From NCBI GenBank assembly GCA_902579585.1, contig CACHHJ010000002.1, positions 1 to 64,000 of the forward strand: a DNA stretch of 64,000 nucleotides, written 5' to 3'. Positions 1 through 10,626 of this stretch are shown here, piece by piece. The position numbers and the translations under genes were made by a program. The stretch is from an uncultured Pelagibacteraceae bacterium. GTDB lineage: Bacteria > Pseudomonadota > Alphaproteobacteria > Pelagibacterales > Pelagibacteraceae. Position 1 is the stretch's first letter, and every line of letters begins with the position of its first letter. Below the pieces are notes generated by a model that ran no database searches, was not told where the DNA came from, and saw nothing but the letters and a program-made list of their open reading frames with translations.

Positions 1-468
1 GTAACTGATGGCACAATTTTAGAAAAGCCATTAATAGAGTTTTGTTACAAAAAGGACGAACTTGGTGACCCGCTTATCGCTAAAGAGCACATTTTTGCAT
101 TTAATTGGGCAACAGAGGAAGAAATCAGGTCAATTGAGGAAATGACTTTTAGAGTTAATGACTTTATGTCAGGAATGTTTAGAGGAATTGGAATAAAGCT
201 AGTAGATTTTAAACTTGAATTTGGAAGACTATGGAACGGAGATAAGAAAGAAGTGATACTTGCAGATGAAATTAGTCCTGACACATGTCGACTTTGGGAC
301 ATTAAAAGTGAAAGAAAATTAGACAAAGATAGATTTAGAAAAGATTTAGGAAATATAATTCAGGCATATCAAGAAGTAGCTCGAAGATTGGGAATAGTTC
401 CAGAAACAACTAATGTAAGTGAAGTAAACTTTAAAAAACCTACATCAATAAGTATTAAGAAAAAATAA
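1..468 (+). CDS. purC: SAICAR synthase (phosphoribosylaminoimidazole-succinocarboxamide synthase), 5' truncated by window edge
   Basis: Frame open from base 1 ([26 protein letters not shown]...[13 protein letters not shown]...[13 protein letters not shown]), PurC motifs; followed by purS/purQ/purL. Confidence 0.95.
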   Translation, partial: VTDGTILEKPLIEFCYKKDELGDPLIAKEHIFAFNWATEEEIRSIEEMTFRVNDFMSGMFRGIGIKLVDFKLEFGRLWNGDKKEVILADEISPDTCRLWDIKSERKLDKDRFRKDLGNIIQAYQEVARRLGIVPETTNVSEVNFKKPTSISIKKK

Positions 469-469
469 A

Positions 470-709
470 TTGAAATTTGCTGTTACGATCACGTTGAAAA
501 ATGATGTGCTTGACCCACAAGGTAAAGTTGTTGGGCAAACTTTAAAAAACATAGGAATTAAAAATCTTAATTCGATAAGACAGGGAAAGTTTTTTGAAAT
601 TGATTTAGATGAAAGCGACTCAAATAAAGGTGAAAAAAAAGTTAAAGAAATGTGCGAAAAATTATTAGCAAATCAGATTATTGAGGATTTTCAAATAAAA
701 AAAATATGA
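470..709 (+). CDS. purS: Phosphoribosylformylglycinamidine synthase subunit PurS (TTG start)
   Basis: 79 aa PurS-like, between purC and purQ. Confidence 0.92.
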   Translation: MKFAVTITLKNDVLDPQGKVVGQTLKNIGIKNLNSIRQGKFFEIDLDESDSNKGEKKVKEMCEKLLANQIIEDFQIKKI

Positions 710-1383
710 AATCATCTGTTATAGTTTTTCCGGGTTCAAATTGCGATAGAGATATTGCTGTGGCTTTAAAAAAATTACAGTTTAAAACCTCAATGATTTG
801 GCATAAAGAGACTGAACTTCCAAAATCAGATTTGATTGTTATTCCGGGTGGGTTTTCATATGGGGACTATTTAAGATCAGGTGCAATAGCAGCTAAGTCA
901 AATATTTTGACTGAAGTCATCTCAGCTGGAAAAAAAGGCTCTCTCATACTGGGAATATGTAATGGTTTTCAAATTTTGATTGAGTGTGGATTGCTTAAAG
1001 GAGCATTGCTAAGAAATTCTGGGCTCAAATTTATATCAAAAGATATTCAAGTTAAAATTTTATCTAATAAAAGTAAATTTTTCAAAAAATATAAATCTGG
1101 TGAAATATTAAAATTAAATATCGCACACAATGAGGGAAATTATTTTACGAATAAAGAACACCTTGATGAGTTAGAGAATAATGAATTAATACCAATAAAA
1201 TATTGTGACAGAAACGGAAGTATTGATTTAAAAAGTAATCCTAATGGTTCTATAAATAATATTGCAGGAATATTTAATAATAAAAAAAATATTTTAGGAA
1301 TGATGCCCCACCCTGAAAGAATGTCAGATAAAGTTTTATCAAGTGAAGATGGTTTGGGTTTATTTTTAAGTTTAATGAATTAA
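706..1383 (+). CDS. purQ: Phosphoribosylformylglycinamidine synthase glutaminase subunit PurQ
   Basis: GATase class I motifs: [34 protein letters not shown]. Confidence 0.96.
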   Translation: MKSSVIVFPGSNCDRDIAVALKKLQFKTSMIWHKETELPKSDLIVIPGGFSYGDYLRSGAIAAKSNILTEVISAGKKGSLILGICNGFQILIECGLLKGALLRNSGLKFISKDIQVKILSNKSKFFKKYKSGEILKLNIAHNEGNYFTNKEHLDELENNELIPIKYCDRNGSIDLKSNPNGSINNIAGIFNNKKNILGMMPHPERMSDKVLSSEDGLGLFLSLMN

Positions 1384-1384
1384 A

Positions 1385-3577
1385 ATGACAGTCAGCAAAG
1401 ATCAAATAGAAGCTCATGGTTTAACATTCGATGAATATAAAAAAATTAAAGAATACTTGGGTAGAGACTCAAATTTATTGGAATTAGGGATTTTTTCAGC
1501 AATGTGGAATGAACATTGTTCGTATAAATCATCAAAGGTTCATTTAAGAAAACTTCCAACAAAAAATAATATTGTGATTCAAGGCCCAGGGGAAAATGCT
1601 GGTGTTATTGATATAGGGGATGATGATGCAGTTGTCTTTAAAATAGAAAGTCATAATCATCCCTCTTTTATTGAGCCATATCAGGGTGCAGCTACAGGTG
1701 TTGGTGGTATATTGCGCGATGTATTTACAATGGGTGCCAGACCAATCGCTTTGATGAATTCTATACACTTTGGATCACCTAAAAATCATAAAACCAAAAA
1801 CTTATTAAGTGGCGTTGTTTCTGGAATTGGTGGTTATGGAAATTCTGTTGGAATACCAACAGTAGGAGGTGAAACTAAATTTAATGATACATACAATGAA
1901 AATATTTTGGTCAATGCTATGGCAGTTGGTTTGGCAAATAAAAATAAAATTTTCTATTCAAAAGCAAAAGGTTTAAATAAGGCTGTAGTATATGTGGGTT
2001 CAAAAACTGGGCGAGATGGTATCCATGGAGCTACGATGGCATCTGCGGAATTCGATGATAACTCAGAAGAAAAAAAACCTACTGTTCAAGTAGGAGACCC
2101 TTTTACAGAAAAATTGCTTTTGGAAGCATGTTTGGAGTTGATGAAAGATAACTCTATTATATCAATACAGGATATGGGAGCAGCAGGTCTTACTTCATCA
2201 AGTATAGAAATGGCTTCAAAAGGAAAACTTGGTATCGAATTAAACTTGAATAAAGTACCATGTCGTGAAAATAAAATGACGCCTTATGAGATGATGTTGT
2301 CGGAGAGCCAAGAAAGAATGCTATTAATACTAGATGATAACAAAGAAGAAGAGGCTAAAAAAATATTCGATAAATGGGATTTAGATTTTGTTGTCATTGG
2401 AAAAACTACAGATACAAATAGATTAATTCTTAATTTTGATAACAAAAAAGTTGCGGACATACCAATTGCAGCACTTGCTGATAAAGCGCCTTTATATGAA
2501 AGAAAATTTACTTTAAATAAATTAAAAAAAGAAAAAGTAGAAATAAATAATCTTAAAAAAATTAAAATTGAAGATGCTTTATTAAAAATTTTATCCTCCC
2601 CTAATCACTCAAATAAAAGTTGGATTACAGATCAATATGATCAATCAGTAATGTGTGATACTATCCAAAAATCTGGTGGTGACTCTGCGGTAGTTAGAAT
2701 TCACAATAAAGAAAAAGCAATAGCAATATCTGTGGACTCATCCGCTTTATATTGTAAAGCTGACCCAAAAACTGGTGGAAAACAAATAGTTGCAGAAAAC
2801 TGGAGAAATTTAATATCTGTTGGAGCAAAACCTCTGGCAATAACAAATTGTTTAAACTTTGGAAGTCCAGAAAAAACAGATGTTATGGGTGAATTTGTAG
2901 ATTGTATAAATGGTATTAAGGAAGCTTGCGAATTTTTAAATTTTCCAGTCGTGTCAGGGAATGTTTCTTTTTATAACGAAACTAATTCAAAAAGTATTCA
3001 TCCAACTCCTGTTATTGGAGGTGTTGGTATAATTAATGATTTAAAAAGAATTACAAATATAAAGACAAAAGAAAATGGTAATTTAATATTAGTAGTAGGT
3101 AAAACTATAGGTCATTTGGGTCAGAGTGCTTTCCTGTATGAAAATTTTGCCATGAATAGTGGACCCCCACCTGAGATAAATTTATTAAATGAGAAAAATA
3201 ATGGTTTAGCTGTTCTTGAATTAATTAAAAAAGGTATCGCTTTATCTGTTCATGATATTTCTTCGGGAGGTATACTGGTTTCTTTAGCTGAAATGTCAAT
3301 GTCTTCAGGTCTTGGATTGAAAATATTTAAACCAAAAAAACTTAAAAACCTTTATGAATATTTTTTTGGAGAAGATCAGGGAAGATATTTGATTGAGTTA
3401 TCTAAAAATAATCTTAAAAATATAGAGGCATTATTTAAAAAAAATAATGTTTTTCATGAAATTGTTGCTGAAGTACAAAATGACACGTTCGAAATAGAGG
3501 GTTTGTTCTCTCTAAAAACAAAAGATCTTCAAATTTGTAATAATAAATGGTATGAAGATTTTAATGCCATTAACTAA
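1385..3577 (+). CDS. purL: Phosphoribosylformylglycinamidine synthase subunit PurL (small form)
   Basis: 730 aa; [39 protein letters not shown]. Confidence 0.97.
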   Translation: MTVSKDQIEAHGLTFDEYKKIKEYLGRDSNLLELGIFSAMWNEHCSYKSSKVHLRKLPTKNNIVIQGPGENAGVIDIGDDDAVVFKIESHNHPSFIEPYQGAATGVGGILRDVFTMGARPIALMNSIHFGSPKNHKTKNLLSGVVSGIGGYGNSVGIPTVGGETKFNDTYNENILVNAMAVGLANKNKIFYSKAKGLNKAVVYVGSKTGRDGIHGATMASAEFDDNSEEKKPTVQVGDPFTEKLLLEACLELMKDNSIISIQDMGAAGLTSSSIEMASKGKLGIELNLNKVPCRENKMTPYEMMLSESQERMLLILDDNKEEEAKKIFDKWDLDFVVIGKTTDTNRLILNFDNKKVADIPIAALADKAPLYERKFTLNKLKKEKVEINNLKKIKIEDALLKILSSPNHSNKSWITDQYDQSVMCDTIQKSGGDSAVVRIHNKEKAIAISVDSSALYCKADPKTGGKQIVAENWRNLISVGAKPLAITNCLNFGSPEKTDVMGEFVDCINGIKEACEFLNFPVVSGNVSFYNETNSKSIHPTPVIGGVGIINDLKRITNIKTKENGNLILVVGKTIGHLGQSAFLYENFAMNSGPPPEINLLNEKNNGLAVLELIKKGIALSVHDISSGGILVSLAEMSMSSGLGLKIFKPKKLKNLYEYFFGEDQGRYLIELSKNNLKNIEALFKKNNVFHEIVAEVQNDTFEIEGLFSLKTKDLQICNNKWYEDFNAIN

Positions 3578-3800
3578 AAATGAAATTTCAGAAATGATTT
3601 TGTCTGCCTTTCCAGATGCTACCTTGGAACTGAAGGATACTATGGGTGACAACAACCATTTTGAAGCAAAAATAATTTCTAAAAACTTTGTAGGAAAATC
3701 TAAGATAGAACAACATAAAATGGTTTATAAAGCATTAAAAGGGAAAATGGGAAATGAATTACACGCTCTTGCACTAACTACAGAGGAAAAAAATGGATGA
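3564..3800 (+). CDS. BolA family protein
   Basis: Small BolA-like protein overlapping the purL 3' end, next to monothiol glutaredoxin; alternative start at 3552. Confidence 0.85.
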   Translation: MPLTKNEISEMILSAFPDATLELKDTMGDNNHFEAKIISKNFVGKSKIEQHKMVYKALKGKMGNELHALALTTEEKNG

Positions 3801-4119
3801 AGTAATAAAAGGTAAAATCAAAACAATGATTGATACAAATAATGTGGTACTTTTTATGAAAGGTACACCTGACTCTCCTCAGTGCGGTTTTTCGATGGCT
3901 GTTACAAATATTTTAAAACATCTCCAGGTTAAATTTGAGGGAGTAAATGTTTTAGAAAGTAACGAAATGAGACAAGGAATAAAAGATTTTACTGATTGGC
4001 CAACAATACCTCAGCTTTATGTAAAAGGAGAATTTGTTGGAGGTTGTGATATCGTTAAAGAAATGTTTGAAAAAGGTGAGTTAAAAAAGCTTTTTGAAAG
4101 TAAATCTTTATTATCTTGA
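3793..4119 (+). CDS. grxD: Monothiol glutaredoxin, Grx4 family
   Basis: [36 protein letters not shown]. Confidence 0.95.
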   Translation: MDEVIKGKIKTMIDTNNVVLFMKGTPDSPQCGFSMAVTNILKHLQVKFEGVNVLESNEMRQGIKDFTDWPTIPQLYVKGEFVGGCDIVKEMFEKGELKKLFESKSLLS

Positions 4120-4728
4120 ATAATATTCAATTACTAATTTTGGTTCCATAACCGTAGGATACGGAATGTCAGCAAATTTTGGAACTCTAACGAGTTTTGC
4201 AGTTTTATTTTTCGTATCTAATTGCACATATTCAGGAACATCTCTTTCTTTACTAGCTAAAGACGACTCAATAATAGTCAGTAATTTTGATTTATCTTTT
4301 ACCTCTATTAAATCTTCTTCTTTAACTAGATAACTAGAAATATTAACCTTTTTTTTATTTACCCTAAAATGTCCGTGATTAATTAATTGTCTAGCAGAAA
4401 AAACAGTTGGTGCAAATTTTGCTCTATAAATTACAGTATCTAATCTTCTCTCTAAAATCCCTACCAGGTTCTCAGTTGTATTACCCTTCTTTTTAATAGC
4501 AGTCCTATAAACATTTCTAAATTGTCTCTCATTAATATTACCGTAGTATGATTTAAGTTTTTGTTTGGCATGTAACTGGACACCATAATCAGTAGGTTTT
4601 CCTTTTTTACTTTGGCCATGCTGACCAGGTGGATAATTTCGAGTATTAAATGGGCTCTTGGGTTTTCCCCATAAGTTAACTTTAAGTCTTCTATCTACTT
4701 TGTGTTTTGCTCTTATTCTTTTTGTCAT
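4111..4728 (-). CDS. rpsD: 30S ribosomal protein S4
   Basis: 205 aa; RPS4 S4-domain: [32 protein letters not shown]. Confidence 0.97.
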   Translation of the reverse strand: MTKRIRAKHKVDRRLKVNLWGKPKSPFNTRNYPPGQHGQSKKGKPTDYGVQLHAKQKLKSYYGNINERQFRNVYRTAIKKKGNTTENLVGILERRLDTVIYRAKFAPTVFSARQLINHGHFRVNKKKVNISSYLVKEEDLIEVKDKSKLLTIIESSLASKERDVPEYVQLDTKNKTAKLVRVPKFADIPYPTVMEPKLVIEYYSR

Positions 4729-4772
4729 AAAAAAATTGTTTATAGTCTTTATGTGCTATTTGTCAATTATTC

Positions 4773-5477
4773 TTAAAGTTTGCTGAAAATACTGGATAAA
4801 ATCCTTAATTCTTTATAGCTCAATTCAGTTCTACCAAAAATATTACGAAGATTGATAAGCATAGTTTTTCTCTTTTCAGAGGGTTGAAAAAAACCTTTTT
4901 TTTCTAAACGATACTCCACAAAATGCATAAGGTTATTAAGTTTTTTTTTATTAATAATATTACTTAATTCTTTGCCTTTATTAAAGTAACTAGTTTTAAA
5001 ACTTCGGAATATTTCGTAGCAGACTATAATCAAACTATGCGATAAATTAATTGATTCAAACTTTTTATTTACAGGAATTTTAAAAATATAGTTACAATTT
5101 ACTATATCCTCATTTGATAAACCAGATGCTTCAGGCCCAAAAATGATGCCGATTTTTTTATTTTTGTTTTTTTTGATACTTTTTATAAATTCATTAAAGG
5201 AAAGATGTTTTTTATTAATATCTCTTTTTCTTGCAGAAGAAGCATAAACGACATCATATTTATTTATTGCTTTTTCAACGCTAGAAAATACTTTGGTTTT
5301 TTTAAGAATATCTTTAGCGCCAACAGATGTTGCGATTGCTCTTTTATTTGGCCAGCTTTCTTTTGGATTTACTAAATCTAAAGAGGAAAAACCAAAATTT
5401 TTCAAACATCTAGCTGAAAATCCAATATTTTCTGGTAACTGTGGCTTTACCAAAACAAAACCGGTTTTATTAATCAT
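4773..5477 (-). CDS. SpoU/TrmJ-type RNA 2'-O-methyltransferase
   Basis: SPOUT motifs: LVKPQLPENIGFSARCLKNFG, IIFGPEASGLSNEDI, INLSHSLIIVCYEI. Confidence 0.88.
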   Translation of the reverse strand: MINKTGFVLVKPQLPENIGFSARCLKNFGFSSLDLVNPKESWPNKRAIATSVGAKDILKKTKVFSSVEKAINKYDVVYASSARKRDINKKHLSFNEFIKSIKKNKNKKIGIIFGPEASGLSNEDIVNCNYIFKIPVNKKFESINLSHSLIIVCYEIFRSFKTSYFNKGKELSNIINKKKLNNLMHFVEYRLEKKGFFQPSEKRKTMLINLRNIFGRTELSYKELRILSSIFSKL

Positions 5478-7071
5478 TCGCTGGTGCTTTTTCTTTATAT
5501 AATTTGTAATCTAAACTATCAATTAAAGCTTTGAATGAGGCATCTATAATGTTTGGAGATACGCCTATTGTGAACCAATTCTTTCCATCTTTATCTGTGC
5601 TCTCTATTGAGACACGTGTTGTTGCGTTAGTACCTGTATTTAATATTCTAACTTTGTAATCTACCAGTTTTAAATCTTTTAAATATTTAGAATATTTTCC
5701 GACTTTGTCTACATTAGACCGTATTGCATTATCTAAAGCATTAACTGGTCCGTTACCCGAACCTTGGCAAATAATTTCTTTTCCATCGACCACAATATGA
5801 GCCTTAGCAAAAGAATTAATTTTATCTTTTGAGTCTCTCTTCACTGAAACATCGTATTTTGAAATAGTTAAATATTTGGGTATTTCGCCTAACAAACGTC
5901 TCGCTAATAACTCAAATGATGCATCAGCACCATCATATGAATAACCTGCAAATTCTCTGTCTTTAACCTCGTCTAATAAATTTTGTATCTTTGGGTCACT
6001 TTTGTCAATTTTGATCCCATACTTTGCTAATCTAGACATAATGTTTGATTTTCCAGATTGATCTGAAACAACAATATTTCTTAAGTTTCCTACTAAATTA
6101 GGATCTATATGTTCGTAAGTTTTGGGATCTTTTGTTACTGCAGAAACATGTAAACCTCCTTTGTGTGCAAAGGCTGATGCTCCTACATAAGCAGAGTGTC
6201 TATTAGATTTTCTATTTAGAATTTCATCTAACAATCTTGAGCATTCTGTTAATGTTTTCATTTTATCTTTAGAAATACCTATTTCAAAATTTTTTGCAAA
6301 ACTTTCCTTTAAAACTAATGATGGAATTACAGAAATCAAATTTGCATTACCACATCTTTCGCCTAATCCATTAATTGTTCCCTGAATTTGACGAGCACCA
6401 GACAAAACTGCCATCAAAGAGTTGGCTACTGCATTTTCGGTATCATTATGAGCATGTATTCCTAAATTTTTTCCTGGAATACTTTTTGAAACTTTTAAAA
6501 CTATTTCTCCAACTTCATGTGGAAGAGTTCCTCCATTTGTATCGCAAAGAACAATCCATCTTGCTCCTTCGTCAAATGCAGTTTTAACACAATTTAATGC
6601 ATATTCAGGATTATTTTTATAACCATCAAAAAAATGTTCAGCGTCGAACATAAATTCTTTTTTATTTTTTACAAAAATTTTTGATGATTCTTTGATATTT
6701 TCTAGATTTTCTTCATTTGTTATTCCTAAAGCTTTTCCAACATGAAAATCCCATGACTTACCAACCAAACAAACAGCTGGTGTATTTGAATTTAAAATAG
6801 CAGATAATCCAGGGTCGTTTTGAGCACTCCTACCACTTTTCTTTGTCATACCAAAAGCTGTAAGAACAGTTTTTCCTAACTTAGGAGGTTTGTTAAAAAA
6901 AGTGGTATCAAGTGTATTAGCTCCAGGCCATCCACCCTCTAAGTAATCTACACCAAGTTCAGCAAGCGCTTTGGCTATTTTATTTTTATCATCAATAGAA
7001 AAATTTACGCCCTCGGTTTGAGCTCCATCTCTTAATGTAGTATCGAAAATATATATTTTTTCTTTGGTCAT
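5470..7071 (-). CDS. cimA: (R)-citramalate synthase
   Basis: 533 aa HMGL-like: IFDTTLRDGAQTEGVNFS, GIHAHNDTENAVANS, plus C-terminal LeuA-type regulatory domain. Confidence 0.92.
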   Translation of the reverse strand: MTKEKIYIFDTTLRDGAQTEGVNFSIDDKNKIAKALAELGVDYLEGGWPGANTLDTTFFNKPPKLGKTVLTAFGMTKKSGRSAQNDPGLSAILNSNTPAVCLVGKSWDFHVGKALGITNEENLENIKESSKIFVKNKKEFMFDAEHFFDGYKNNPEYALNCVKTAFDEGARWIVLCDTNGGTLPHEVGEIVLKVSKSIPGKNLGIHAHNDTENAVANSLMAVLSGARQIQGTINGLGERCGNANLISVIPSLVLKESFAKNFEIGISKDKMKTLTECSRLLDEILNRKSNRHSAYVGASAFAHKGGLHVSAVTKDPKTYEHIDPNLVGNLRNIVVSDQSGKSNIMSRLAKYGIKIDKSDPKIQNLLDEVKDREFAGYSYDGADASFELLARRLLGEIPKYLTISKYDVSVKRDSKDKINSFAKAHIVVDGKEIICQGSGNGPVNALDNAIRSNVDKVGKYSKYLKDLKLVDYKVRILNTGTNATTRVSIESTDKDGKNWFTIGVSPNIIDASFKALIDSLDYKLYKEKAPAND

Positions 7072-8429
7072 TTATATTTCCAAGTTGTTTTGTTATCCTT
7101 ATCCTCAATAATAACCCCGCTACTTTCAAGTTCCTCTCTAATGCTATCTGCTAATTTATAATCACCTTTATTTCTAGCATGCTCTCTGTCATTAATTTTA
7201 TTTCGTATAGTTTTTTCATCAATTTTTGATCTTGTTTTTTTAAATTTATTCCATATTTCTATGTCTTCTTCTAATAAGCCAATAAGTTTGCATCCAGCAA
7301 GGAAAAGTTTTTTTGCAGACATGTCCCCTTTTGATGCTTTATCATATAACGAATGTAATTTTGCTATGTAACCAGGGGTATTGATATCCTCTAAAAGTGG
7401 TTTTAGTAAATCTTGATTTAAAGCATCTTCATTAGTGTTTTCAAATTGTGTATACCACTTGTCTAGGGTATTCTGACTTTCCTTGATTAAATTTTCATTC
7501 CAATCTAAAGGTTGTTTGTAATGCGAACTCAACAAGGCAAACCGGATAACCTGCCCATTAATTGTTTTTCTCATTTTTTCAATTGTAACAATATTACCTA
7601 AAGATTTTGACATTTTTTCTTTGTTAAAGGTAACATAACCATTATGTAACCAATAGTTTGCGAATTTATCAACTTTATTAGCACAACATGATTGTGCAAT
7701 TTCATTCTCATGATGAGGGAAAATAAGATCTAATCCTCCTCCATGTATATCAAAATTTTTACCAAGAAATTTTTCACTCATAACTGAACATTCAAGATGC
7801 CATCCAGGTCTTCCTCTGCCCCAAGGCGACTCCCAACCCGGATCTTCTTCAGATGAAGGTTTCCAAAGAACAAAATCAAGAGGATGTTTTTTTAATTTAG
7901 AAATCTCTACCCTTGCGCCCGCAACTAATTCTTGTGGATCTTTTTTCGATAACTTCCCATAATTTTTAAAAGAGTTTATTGAAAAATATACATGATTATC
8001 TTTCTCATAGGCATGATTATTTTTTAAGAGATTTTCAGTCATAGTTATCATGCCTTTAATATGTTCTGTAGCTTTTGGTTCTGAAGTTGGTTTTAAACAA
8101 TTTAAATATTTACAATCATCATGAAAACTTTTTGTAATTGTTTTAGTAAGTTCTTCTATTGATATTTTTTTATTTTTTGAACTTTCTATAATTTTGTCGT
8201 CTATATCAGTTATATTTCTGACGTAAGTGACATTAGTTTTTCCAAAGATTTTAGATAAAACTCTATACAAAACATCGAATACGACTAAAGGTCTTGCATT
8301 ACCTACATGTGGAAAATCATAAACAGTGGGGCCACAAACGTACATTCCAATTTTTTTTGGATTAATTGGTACAAACGTTTCTCTTTTGCCTGTTATAGTA
8401 TTTGATAAGTTAAGCTGATTATTCGTCAT
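7068..8429 (-). CDS. cysS: Cysteinyl-tRNA synthetase
   Basis: MYVCGPTVYDFPHVGNARP, GRPGWHLECSVMS, KMSKSLGN. Confidence 0.97.
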   Translation of the reverse strand: MTNNQLNLSNTITGKRETFVPINPKKIGMYVCGPTVYDFPHVGNARPLVVFDVLYRVLSKIFGKTNVTYVRNITDIDDKIIESSKNKKISIEELTKTITKSFHDDCKYLNCLKPTSEPKATEHIKGMITMTENLLKNNHAYEKDNHVYFSINSFKNYGKLSKKDPQELVAGARVEISKLKKHPLDFVLWKPSSEEDPGWESPWGRGRPGWHLECSVMSEKFLGKNFDIHGGGLDLIFPHHENEIAQSCCANKVDKFANYWLHNGYVTFNKEKMSKSLGNIVTIEKMRKTINGQVIRFALLSSHYKQPLDWNENLIKESQNTLDKWYTQFENTNEDALNQDLLKPLLEDINTPGYIAKLHSLYDKASKGDMSAKKLFLAGCKLIGLLEEDIEIWNKFKKTRSKIDEKTIRNKINDREHARNKGDYKLADSIREELESSGVIIEDKDNKTTWKYK

Positions 8430-9159
8430 TAAATGTACATACCGGTATTGGATTCATTTTGTGTAAATTTTTGTTTCTTATCTCTAAATATTTTTTGTAA
8501 TTTTGGTCATTTTTATTGATCATTGCTTTTTCAAGTTGCTCATAAGTCATACCAAGCTGTTGTACATCATTTCTACCATCATTCCATAGTCCATCTGTGG
8601 GTTCTGAGTTAATAATTTTTTCAGATACACCTAGGAATTTTCCAAGTTCCCAAACTTGAGTTTTTGTACAATCAGCAATTGGAGAAATATCTACTCCTCC
8701 ATCACCATATTTAGTATAGAAACCAACACCAAAATCTTCGACTTTATTTCCGGTACCCACAACTAATCCTGAATTAGCTGCAGCCACTTGATATAAAGTA
8801 GCCATTCTCAGCCTTGCTCTTGAATTTGCATAACCATGCTCATTATCGAAATTATTTAAAACCTGTGAGAAAGAGTTGAAAATTTTATCCATTTCGATCA
8901 AATGGTGTTCTACATTTTTGTATTTATCTTTCAACCATTTGGCATGTGTAAGGCTTAGGTCGTGCTGAGACTTTATTTGCTTAATTGGCATTGTTAACAC
9001 AATCGTTTTGCGTCCAGTACTTGCACATAAAGCGCTAACTACAGAAGAATCGATACCTCCTGAAATGCCAATAACAAGTGCTTTTGGTTTATAAGACGAC
9101 TCGTCACAATAGTTATTGATCCATTTCGTTATTATATCTGCTCTTTTTTTTACATCCAT
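8419..9159 (-). CDS. nadE: NAD synthetase (ammonia-dependent form, no glutaminase domain)
   Basis: VIGISGGIDSSVVSAL PP-loop, VVGTGNKVEDFGVGFYTKYGDGGVDISPI. Confidence 0.95.
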   Translation of the reverse strand: MDVKKRADIITKWINNYCDESSYKPKALVIGISGGIDSSVVSALCASTGRKTIVLTMPIKQIKSQHDLSLTHAKWLKDKYKNVEHHLIEMDKIFNSFSQVLNNFDNEHGYANSRARLRMATLYQVAAANSGLVVGTGNKVEDFGVGFYTKYGDGGVDISPIADCTKTQVWELGKFLGVSEKIINSEPTDGLWNDGRNDVQQLGMTYEQLEKAMINKNDQNYKKYLEIRNKNLHKMNPIPVCTFNDE

Positions 9160-9189
9160 AATTAGTACCTACCTCTCTTTTAAGGTCAG

Positions 9190-9218
9190 GTCTTAATAAT
9201 TACAATAATTATTAAGAC
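9190..9218. repeat. Perfect 13-bp inverted repeat, 3-nt loop, overlapping the aroG stop codon
   Basis: gtcttaataatta-caa-taattattaagac; no clear T-tract after it on the minus strand. Confidence 0.75.
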
Positions 9219-10594
9219 GCGGCTTGAATAATTTTATTTGAAATTTTTGAATTTTTCTTAATTTCCTCTGAAATCAAGAAAGCTAGTTCTAAAGCCTGGT
9301 CAGCATTCAATCTTGGATCACAATGAGTTCTGTATCTGTTAGATAAATCTTTTTCAGATATTTTTTGAGCTCCACCAGTACATTCTGTCACATCTTGACC
9401 TGTCATTTCTACATGAAGGCCGCCTGCGTAACTACCCTCAGATTGACTAATGGCAAAGAAGTTTTTAACTTCTTTTACAACGCTGTCGAAAGTTCTTGTT
9501 TTAAAACCGGTTGCTGCTTTTATTGTATTGCCATGCATTGGATCGCAAGACCAAACAACATTCAATCCCTCTTTTTTTACTGACTTAATTAGTTTGGGTA
9601 AATATTTTTCAACGTTGTCAGCACCAAATCTTGATATTAATGTCATTCTACCAGGTTCGTTATTAGGATTTAAAATATTACAAAGTTTAATCAGTTCGTC
9701 TGCTTTCAAAGTTGGTCCACACTTTAAACCGATTGGGTTTTTAATGCCTTTACAAAATTCAACATGCGCACCATCTACTTGTCTTGTTCTGTCTCCAATC
9801 CATACAAAGTGAGCTGAGGTATCATGATATTCTCCAGTAGTTGAATCAACTCTTGTCATTGCTTGTTCGAATGGCAAATGTAATGCTTCATGTGAAGTAT
9901 AAAAATTTACAGTTCTTAATCTTCTATTGTTATCCGAGTTAATACCACACGCTTCCATAAAAGCTAAAGCATCACTTATTTTGTCCTCTATTTCTTTGTA
10001 TTTGCCTTTTGTTCTATCTTTAATAAACCCTAAATTCCATAAATGAACTTGTCTCAAATCAGCAAAACCTCCTTGGGAAAAGGCTCTCAATAAATTCAGT
10101 GTTGATGCTGATTGAGAATATGCTCTAAATAATCTTTTTGCATCAGGTTGTCTTGATTTTTCTGTAAATTCCATCCCATTTATATTGTCTCCTAAATAGC
10201 TAGGTAATTCTTTACCATCTCTTTTTTCTGTCGGTGCACTTCGTGGTTTAGAAAACTGTCCTGCAATTCTTCCAATTTTAACAACGGGTACAGATGCAGA
10301 CGCTGTTAAAACTAAAGACATTTGTAAAATTATTTTAAATGTATCTCTTATATTGTCAGGATTGAACTCTGCAAAACTTTCGGCACAATCTCCTCCTTGT
10401 AATAAAAATGCTTTTCCATGAACAACGTCTCCTAGAGCCTTTTTAAGTGATCGAGACTCACCCGCAAAAACTAAAGGTGGATATTTTTTTACTTTGCTTA
10501 AAACCAAATCAAGTTCCTTTTGATCTTGGTACACCGGTATATGTTTTGCTGGAAATTTTTTCCAACTATTTAAAGTCCATTTTTTCATATTCAA
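9212..10594 (-). CDS. Class II 3-deoxy-7-phosphoheptulonate synthase
   Basis: Plant/class II DAHPS motifs: LVFAGESRSLKKAL, LLQGGDCAESF, WIGDRTRQVDGAHVEF. Confidence 0.95.
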   Translation of the reverse strand: MNMKKWTLNSWKKFPAKHIPVYQDQKELDLVLSKVKKYPPLVFAGESRSLKKALGDVVHGKAFLLQGGDCAESFAEFNPDNIRDTFKIILQMSLVLTASASVPVVKIGRIAGQFSKPRSAPTEKRDGKELPSYLGDNINGMEFTEKSRQPDAKRLFRAYSQSASTLNLLRAFSQGGFADLRQVHLWNLGFIKDRTKGKYKEIEDKISDALAFMEACGINSDNNRRLRTVNFYTSHEALHLPFEQAMTRVDSTTGEYHDTSAHFVWIGDRTRQVDGAHVEFCKGIKNPIGLKCGPTLKADELIKLCNILNPNNEPGRMTLISRFGADNVEKYLPKLIKSVKKEGLNVVWSCDPMHGNTIKAATGFKTRTFDSVVKEVKNFFAISQSEGSYAGGLHVEMTGQDVTECTGGAQKISEKDLSNRYRTHCDPRLNADQALELAFLISEEIKKNSKISNKIIQAAS

Positions 10595-10626
10595 CTCTTG
10601 GTGGATATTTATATTATTATTACAAT

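Noticed and set aside
9450-9812. 120-aa plus-strand ORF
   Set aside because: Fully antisense to the well-supported class II DAHP synthase; no recognisable motifs.
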